From Hyphomicrobium_A sp943371625 (lineage in GTDB: Bacteria > Pseudomonadota > Alphaproteobacteria > Rhizobiales > Hyphomicrobiaceae), in NCBI GenBank assembly GCA_943371625.1, contig CALRVN010000032.1, forward strand, positions 1 through 16,816: 16,816 nucleotides of DNA, given 5' to 3'. Every line of letters starts with the position of its first letter. The first letter of the stretch is position 1. The notes under the pieces were generated by a model. That model saw only the letters and a program-made list of their open reading frames with translations, was not told the DNA's origin and did not search any database. The translations under genes and the position numbers were made by a program. Positions 12,856 through 16,816 of the stretch are shown here, one piece after another.

Positions 12856-13929
12856 TCACTCGAATGCTTCGCGGGCATAAGCGTCCCGCGACGGCTCCCC
12901 AGCCAGTGGACGCACCTCGCTCCCGGCATCGAACCGCAACAAGCCATTCTCGATGAAGTCACTCTTGTCACGGAATTCGCGCGAGTCGGCGCACAGGAAG
13001 GACCCATTGCCCGAGTCCCGCATTGCCAACAACAGCGCTCGGTAGAGGTGATATTCCGCGCTCTTGTTGCTGTAAGAGCCCGTAGCGATGGCCGCGTCTA
13101 TTTTGGCAGCCAAACTTCCCGTGAACTTGAAATGCATCAGCGGCAACTGCGTGCCGCTTGCCGGCGGCTTCGAGATGGCGTGCGAAGTTACGTATTCGTG
13201 GGGCTCGCTCCACTTGATCAACGGCACCTTCTTCAGCGCATTGAAGAACTGGTTCTTGTCACGTTTCAGTCCGAGCGAGCTTCGCAACGCCTGTTTGAGC
13301 AACCGCAGCGGTGTAGCGCGGGCTTGTGGTGGCTCCATGCCGTGAGTCCGCAAAAGGCGATCCCGCACGCCGCCATACACGCGATGATATCTGTTCTCGC
13401 CGTCGACCCAATGGCCGTGGCGGACGTTGTCGAAATAGGGATAGCGACCAATCAATTCCGCCGCGCTCGCCGGAGCCTCCGCGTTCGACAACCCATCTAC
13501 GTGTGCAGGGTAGAAATCGATCATGGTCGCGCCCACAGCTGTGTGACCCAGCCTTTCAATCGCGGCGGTAAACGATATTGCGCTGTCAAATCCAACTGGA
13601 AATTGCAGGAGCTCGTCCACGTCGACGAGGATCGCCCACCGCCCGGCACAATATGTCCGTGGCAGCATATTCCGCCAAATGACGTCCACCCTCTTTCCAT
13701 CAACGTAATCGCCATAGCGGTAGTGGCTGGCGATGATTGCGCAATCATTCTGCGCCTGAAGGTACTCCAAGCCGCCGTCAACCGATCCGTCGTCCAGGAA
13801 AACAAATTGTTCGATGCCCTGACGGCGATAATGATCGAGAAACGCCGGCAAGAAGAACATCTCGTTTTTTACTATCGCCACGACCGTGACGCTCGGCTCG
13901 CGGGAGGGCGCCTTAATCTCGCGGAACAT
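12856..13929 (-). CDS. Glycosyltransferase family 2-like protein
   Basis: A 357-aa protein with the GT-A pattern of the Glyco_tranf_2_4/GT92-like group: VTVVAIVKNEMFFLPAFLDHYRRQGI (14-39), FVFLDDGSVDG (42-52) and the metal-binding WAILVDVDELLQFP (98-111, DxD at 103-105). Later features are MIDFYPAHVDG and a C-terminal H-x-x-x-(Y/F) region, LMHFKFTGSL. There is no signal peptide or membrane segment, so it is a cytosolic enzyme that should transfer a sugar from a nucleotide donor to a surface glycan or lipid acceptor. Donor and acceptor cannot be read from sequence. ATG 13929 is the only ATG available before in-frame divergence. It is in line with the DCC and HTTM-like genes, 127 bases after the DCC stop. 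Confidence 0.85.
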   Translation of the reverse strand: MFREIKAPSREPSVTVVAIVKNEMFFLPAFLDHYRRQGIEQFVFLDDGSVDGGLEYLQAQNDCAIIASHYRYGDYVDGKRVDVIWRNMLPRTYCAGRWAILVDVDELLQFPVGFDSAISFTAAIERLGHTAVGATMIDFYPAHVDGLSNAEAPASAAELIGRYPYFDNVRHGHWVDGENRYHRVYGGVRDRLLRTHGMEPPQARATPLRLLKQALRSSLGLKRDKNQFFNALKKVPLIKWSEPHEYVTSHAISKPPASGTQLPLMHFKFTGSLAAKIDAAIATGSYSNKSAEYHLYRALLLAMRDSGNGSFLCADSREFRDKSDFIENGLLRFDAGSEVRPLAGEPSRDAYAREAFE

Positions 13930-14056
13930 CCTATACTCACCAAACCGTTTGCTGTTTATAGGCCCGCCAAGATGGCCATTGGAAAAATTTCTTCATAGCA
14001 GCGAGTCCACCAGAGCGGACCGCTCCGTTTGGAAAATCGTCACGCGCACTGCGCCC

Positions 14057-14455
14057 TCAGCCTGACGTCAGCGTCGATCTCAGCGGCCCCCGCCCCATTA
14101 GCCGCAACGTAAGATTTCGCAATGACCTCAGCACAGGGTACGCGACCCTGGACACGGGGGCCGACGAGAAGGCCAAGGCGTTTAGCCTGTTGAACACGCC
14201 CGAGCGTGTACTCAGCAGCGCCAAGCGATTGATGCATTCAGCGCCCGAGTAGATCGTGCCCCTGTGAACCAGCGCCATCTCATTGTTGAGAACGAACCCC
14301 GCCCGTTCGACATGATCGACCGCCGGATGCGTTTGCCGCCCGTCGACAAGTTCAATCTGTCCCACCGACTGACGAAGGCGCAGCAGCTTCACGTACTGCG
14401 AGCAAAACGGGCACTCGCCATCGTAGATGATGTATGTCGTCTGACTATCGAACAT
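14057..14455 (-). CDS. DCC family thiol-disulfide oxidoreductase
   Basis: A 132-aa thioredoxin-fold protein of the DCC (DUF393/YuxK) family. The signature is IYDGECPFCSQYVKLLRLR, with Asp12 and redox Cys15/Cys18, followed by IELVDGRQ and the cis-Pro-like region before GTIYSGAECINRLALL. Family length is usual. These proteins are thought to reduce or rearrange disulfides and are often encoded beside HTTM membrane proteins, as here. ATG 14455 was chosen, overlapping the upstream gene's stop by 11 bases; a TTG at 14467 is an alternative. The overlap means the two are co-translated. Confidence 0.85.
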   Translation of the reverse strand: MFDSQTTYIIYDGECPFCSQYVKLLRLRQSVGQIELVDGRQTHPAVDHVERAGFVLNNEMALVHRGTIYSGAECINRLALLSTRSGVFNRLNALAFSSAPVSRVAYPVLRSLRNLTLRLMGRGPLRSTLTSG

Positions 14456-16070
14456 CGAACCGATCAACCGATTTCCCGACGACCTTCTTGGTCATATGCC
14501 CATCGTGCAACTGGTAGCACGCAGACTCCAGTACGAGATTGTAGGCGCGTACGTCCTTGAGGTTCAGGTTGCTGAACTCTCCGAACAGGTATGGGTTGCT
14601 GGGATGGTGGTGCAAGCGAAGATAGTAGCTGTTGGGCCCGAAGGTCTCCGCGCGATCGATCATCTTGGCATGATGCGCGCGAATGAAGCGACCTAGCTTC
14701 TCCAGCCGCACGGCGCGGTGCTCCGGCGTCTCTTCGCCTTCAACTTTCCCCGTCGGAGGGGCCGGGCACGTACCCGAAGTGAGTTGCCGCTCGTAGTGCG
14801 GCACGGAGTTCCAATTGCTGTGACCGTAATGCCCGGAGTGCGGCACCCCATCCATGTAACCAAGCGACACCCCATAGGAATGGCTCAGAAAGAAGGATGG
14901 CGGCACGCGCACGTTGCCGCTATCCGTGACGGCCTCGAAGTAGCTCTGCCGAGCATCGGCGACGTCGAACCAGGCCAGCCGCGCGGACTTGTACATCTCG
15001 ACCAACGGATTCCCGAGCAGGATCGTAACGATGCACGCCGCTTTGGCCGATCTCGATATCGAGAGACGCGGAGAGTTCGTTGCGATCAGGATCGTGAAGT
15101 TGTTCCATATCCATGGCCAGAAGAGCAAACCGCCCAGAACGTATATGCCGATGTGCATCAGGTCGTAGAAGGTGGTCGCTATCCTCAACCAGCTGATCCG
15201 CAACACGCAAATGATCGCGAACAGCTGGAAGCCGATGATCGCCAGATTCAACGGCAATACAAACATGCCGGCCAATGAGTATGCGTAGTCGACCATCCAC
15301 GGGATGTGGCCGAACGGCAGCGTACCCTTGTCGATGGAATAAGGTATCAGGTTCTGCGTTTGGTTCTCGAGCGCCCACGTCCAGAAAAACGGCCCGACCA
15401 AAAGCTTGGCAACTCCCGACCAAAAGTAGTTGCCCAGATGCAGGCCAAAAGCGATGAACGTGATCGTTTGCTGATGTTGGTCGTATTCGCGGACGATCCC
15501 CCGACGCTCAAGCAACTGCAGTCCTATGGGAAAGATCGTCAGGTAGATCGCCATGTCGAGCATGTAACGGATATCGAGGGTTGATGAGCCCATCCCCGAA
15601 ATGGGCGAAATCAGAAAACCCGCCGACATGATGTAGATCGCCACGGGTATGTTGAACGCGGGAAAGACGATGCTCGCTGCAGCGAGGGCCACCACAAAAT
15701 AGTAGGTGTACCAGATGTACTCGGCGTCGCCGGCAAAGTTCGGGTTTGCGGCGGTAAAGTCGGGGCGCTCGACGAGCAGGTACACGAGCAGTCCCAAGCT
15801 CGACGACCTCAACGCGATCCGCAGCAACGGAACAAATTGCGAGGATCTGACGTGCAGGAACGCGAGCGCGAGCAGCGCAGCCGCCACGATCGGAAGCGTC
15901 GCGACGATGGCACTGTGTGGTGCCGCCGACCTGTAGAACGTCTTGACCAGATTGTTGAAGAGGGCGATCGAGAGGAGCGAGCCTACAACCAGGCCGACGA
16001 CATAGATCAGATCGGCAGGTACGCGCAGCTTCCGAGACAGGGCGTCAAGCTGCACAGAGCCCGAAGACAT
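14445..16070 (-). CDS. HTTM-like multi-pass membrane protein with soluble C-terminal domain
   Basis: A 541-aa protein. Residues about 20-355 hold roughly nine to ten hydrophobic segments (for example 20-38, 57-73, 86-100, 118-136, 172-187, 203-219, 264-290, 304-324). FGLHLGNYFWSGVAKLLVGPFFW (208-230) and DLMHIGIYVLGGLLFW (303-318) resemble HTTM / vitamin-K-carboxylase-like membrane domains. Residues about 365-541 are hydrophilic and His-rich (HSGHYGHSNWNSVPHYE, RLHHHPSNPY) and may be a periplasmic or cytosolic catalytic part. The start is ATG 16070 with GGGGGAG 5 bases upstream. The pairing with a DCC thioredoxin-fold gene is typical of HTTM proteins, supporting the assignment. Substrate unknown. 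Confidence 0.7.
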   Translation of the reverse strand: MSSGSVQLDALSRKLRVPADLIYVVGLVVGSLLSIALFNNLVKTFYRSAAPHSAIVATLPIVAAALLALAFLHVRSSQFVPLLRIALRSSSLGLLVYLLVERPDFTAANPNFAGDAEYIWYTYYFVVALAAASIVFPAFNIPVAIYIMSAGFLISPISGMGSSTLDIRYMLDMAIYLTIFPIGLQLLERRGIVREYDQHQQTITFIAFGLHLGNYFWSGVAKLLVGPFFWTWALENQTQNLIPYSIDKGTLPFGHIPWMVDYAYSLAGMFVLPLNLAIIGFQLFAIICVLRISWLRIATTFYDLMHIGIYVLGGLLFWPWIWNNFTILIATNSPRLSISRSAKAACIVTILLGNPLVEMYKSARLAWFDVADARQSYFEAVTDSGNVRVPPSFFLSHSYGVSLGYMDGVPHSGHYGHSNWNSVPHYERQLTSGTCPAPPTGKVEGEETPEHRAVRLEKLGRFIRAHHAKMIDRAETFGPNSYYLRLHHHPSNPYLFGEFSNLNLKDVRAYNLVLESACYQLHDGHMTKKVVGKSVDRFDVR

Positions 16071-16326
16071 CGCTACTCCCCCAACTCACCCGTCCCGCAC
16101 CCTAGACGCGAACTTGTCAGGCGCGCCCAGCGCCCGCAGCGACTATGCCAACGACTTCGATGCCCCCACCACGCGTAAGTCTAGGAATGGTATACGCGTA
16201 CGGCGGCAACACGGCCCTTTGGCAGCCCATACCCAAACGTTTTGGCCAGATTAGGCCGCTCCGCCCTCTAGGCCTAGACGGGGATTTTCACCCGCCGAAT
16301 AACGGCTTACGAGTGTTGCCCAGATG

Positions 16327-16370
16327 TTCGTAATGACGGGGTAGGGGTTCGCATCCCTCTCGCAGCACCA
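16327..16370 (+). repeat. Second, diverged tRNA-Thr 3'-half copy (old attachment site)
   Basis: TTCGTAATGACGGGGT (16327-16342) is identical to 12099-12114. The match continues to CCA (16368-16370) with five substitutions and one deletion (39 of 45 aligned columns). The T-arm has drifted (TTCGCAT loop, imperfect stem). No 5' half precedes it. It marks the distal end of an older integration at the same tRNA. The 256 bases between the HTTM-like gene and this site show no gene. Confidence 0.7.
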
Positions 16371-16411
16371 CACGCCCCCAAACTAACCGGGTCTACATGT
16401 CTCGTGGCTAG

Positions 16412-16435
16412 GATGCCTAAAACCGGCTAGGCATC
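16412..16435. terminator. 8-bp hairpin upstream of the helicase gene
   Basis: GATGCCTA (16412-16419) pairs perfectly with TAGGCATC (16428-16435) over an 8-base loop. On plus it is followed by TGAAATC, with no T-run. It could be the former terminator of the tRNA-Thr transcript, now displaced with its 3' half, or a leader structure of the helicase gene. Confidence 0.4.
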
Positions 16436-16520
16436 TGAAATCACCAGACCTTGGTCGCGTTGCGCTGGAACCGCTTTCCGGCCACCCGCCGCGGCCCTTA
16501 TTCGAAAAGCACCTCTTTCC

Positions 16521-16816
16521 ATGCCTTTTCCGTCAGTTCATCCCGCGCTCGGGCGCGCCCTCGACGCGCGCGGCTATTCCGTCCCGACCGCCGTACAGCT
16601 GGCGGTCCTCGAAGCCGACACCGGTCGCGACCTGCTGGTTTCGGCCCAGACCGGTTCCGGCAAGACCGTCGCCTTCGGCCTCGCCATCGCGCCGACCCTC
16701 CTCGGCGAGGCGGAGCGTCTGCGCCCGGCCGCCGAACCCCTGGCCCTGATCATCGCCCCGACGCGCGAGCTGGCCATGCAGGTACAGCGCGAGCTCGACT
16801 GGCTCTACAAGGACAC
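16521..16816 (+). CDS. DEAD-box ATP-dependent RNA helicase (N-terminal part, runs off the window)
   Basis: Only the first 98 codons are present. The Q motif is GYSVPTAVQ (18-26), with the upstream aromatic group reduced to HPALGRALDARGY; Walker A/motif I is AQTGSGKT (42-49); motif Ia is PTRELAMQ (80-87). This is the first RecA domain of a DEAD-box helicase involved in RNA unwinding, ribosome assembly or mRNA decay. ATG 16521 is the natural start, though no clear ribosome site precedes it. GC-rich codon use and the conserved housekeeping type suggest chromosomal backbone, marking the right edge of the integration hotspot. Confidence 0.9.
   Translation, partial: MPFPSVHPALGRALDARGYSVPTAVQLAVLEADTGRDLLVSAQTGSGKTVAFGLAIAPTLLGEAERLRPAAEPLALIIAPTRELAMQVQRELDWLYKD

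Noticed and set aside
12838..13998. A 386-aa plus-strand frame
   Set aside because: It lies opposite the glycosyltransferase gene, which has clear motifs; this frame has none.
1..16816. CRISPR array or toxin-antitoxin module
   Set aside because: No regularly spaced direct repeats of CRISPR size were seen. The RHH gene is followed by an unknown that lacks a recognisable toxin fold, so a toxin-antitoxin call is not supported.

Overview
The window is GC-rich DNA, most likely from an alphaproteobacterium and possibly a sphingomonad. The basis is the style of the DEAD-box helicase at the right edge, the DUF5681 and 'HGGMSTGPKT' phage proteins, and a tRNA-Thr tail with encoded CCA. The family-level placement is inference. 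Most of the window looks like a chromosomal hotspot at a tRNA-Thr(CGU) gene that has been hit repeatedly by integrating elements. The intact tRNA gene is not in view and should lie to the left.

Layout: (1) 1-2091, plus strand: a small secreted protein and an acyltransferase-3 membrane enzyme (OafA type). The acyltransferase converges on, and overlaps by 201 bases, the next block. (2) 1891-11931, almost entirely minus strand: an integrative phage-like element. Read in its own direction from the right, it has a P4-type tyrosine integrase, an overlapping 184-aa unknown, an excisionase-like HTH gene with a nested operator dyad, a gene-free leader with a candidate structured RNA and terminators, and a DnaB-N/RecA-like replication ATPase. 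Next come a repeat and hairpin region that could be an origin, a zinc-binding HNH-like protein, a small HTH protein, a 73-aa ORF, a DUF5681 protein and an HGG protein. After an inserted 390-bp cassette and a control region come a ribbon-helix-helix protein, a 102-aa unknown and a pectate-lyase-like tail spike. No capsid, portal, large terminase, lysis or tail-assembly gene lies between the replication genes and the spike. The element is therefore either a deleted prophage or a satellite-like element that kept a receptor-binding spike. (3) 12094-12143: the displaced 3' half of tRNA-Thr(CGU), the right attachment site. (4) 12144-16326: a second segment with a frameshifted membrane-protein pseudogene, a family-2-like glycosyltransferase, a DCC thiol-disulfide oxidoreductase and an HTTM-like membrane protein, all on minus. 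(5) 16327-16370: a second, diverged copy of the same tRNA 3' half, implying an older integration event. (6) 16521-end: the start of a chromosomal DEAD-box RNA helicase.

The least expected object is at 5291-5680. It is a 390-bp cassette bounded by 22-bp inverted repeats (21 of 22 matching) and by 8-bp direct repeats (7 of 8 matching). It carries a single 78-aa gene of unknown function and no transposase. This is the architecture of a mobile insertion cassette moved in trans. A second candidate is the region just after the replication gene. It has a 53-base near-palindrome joined to five GTCAC-type pentamers spaced 8-12 bases apart.

Functionally, the spike (surface-glycan binding or cleavage) beside an acyltransferase (surface-glycan modification) is the classic pairing in lysogenic conversion and superinfection exclusion. 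The glycosyltransferase in the neighbouring segment fits the same cell-surface theme.
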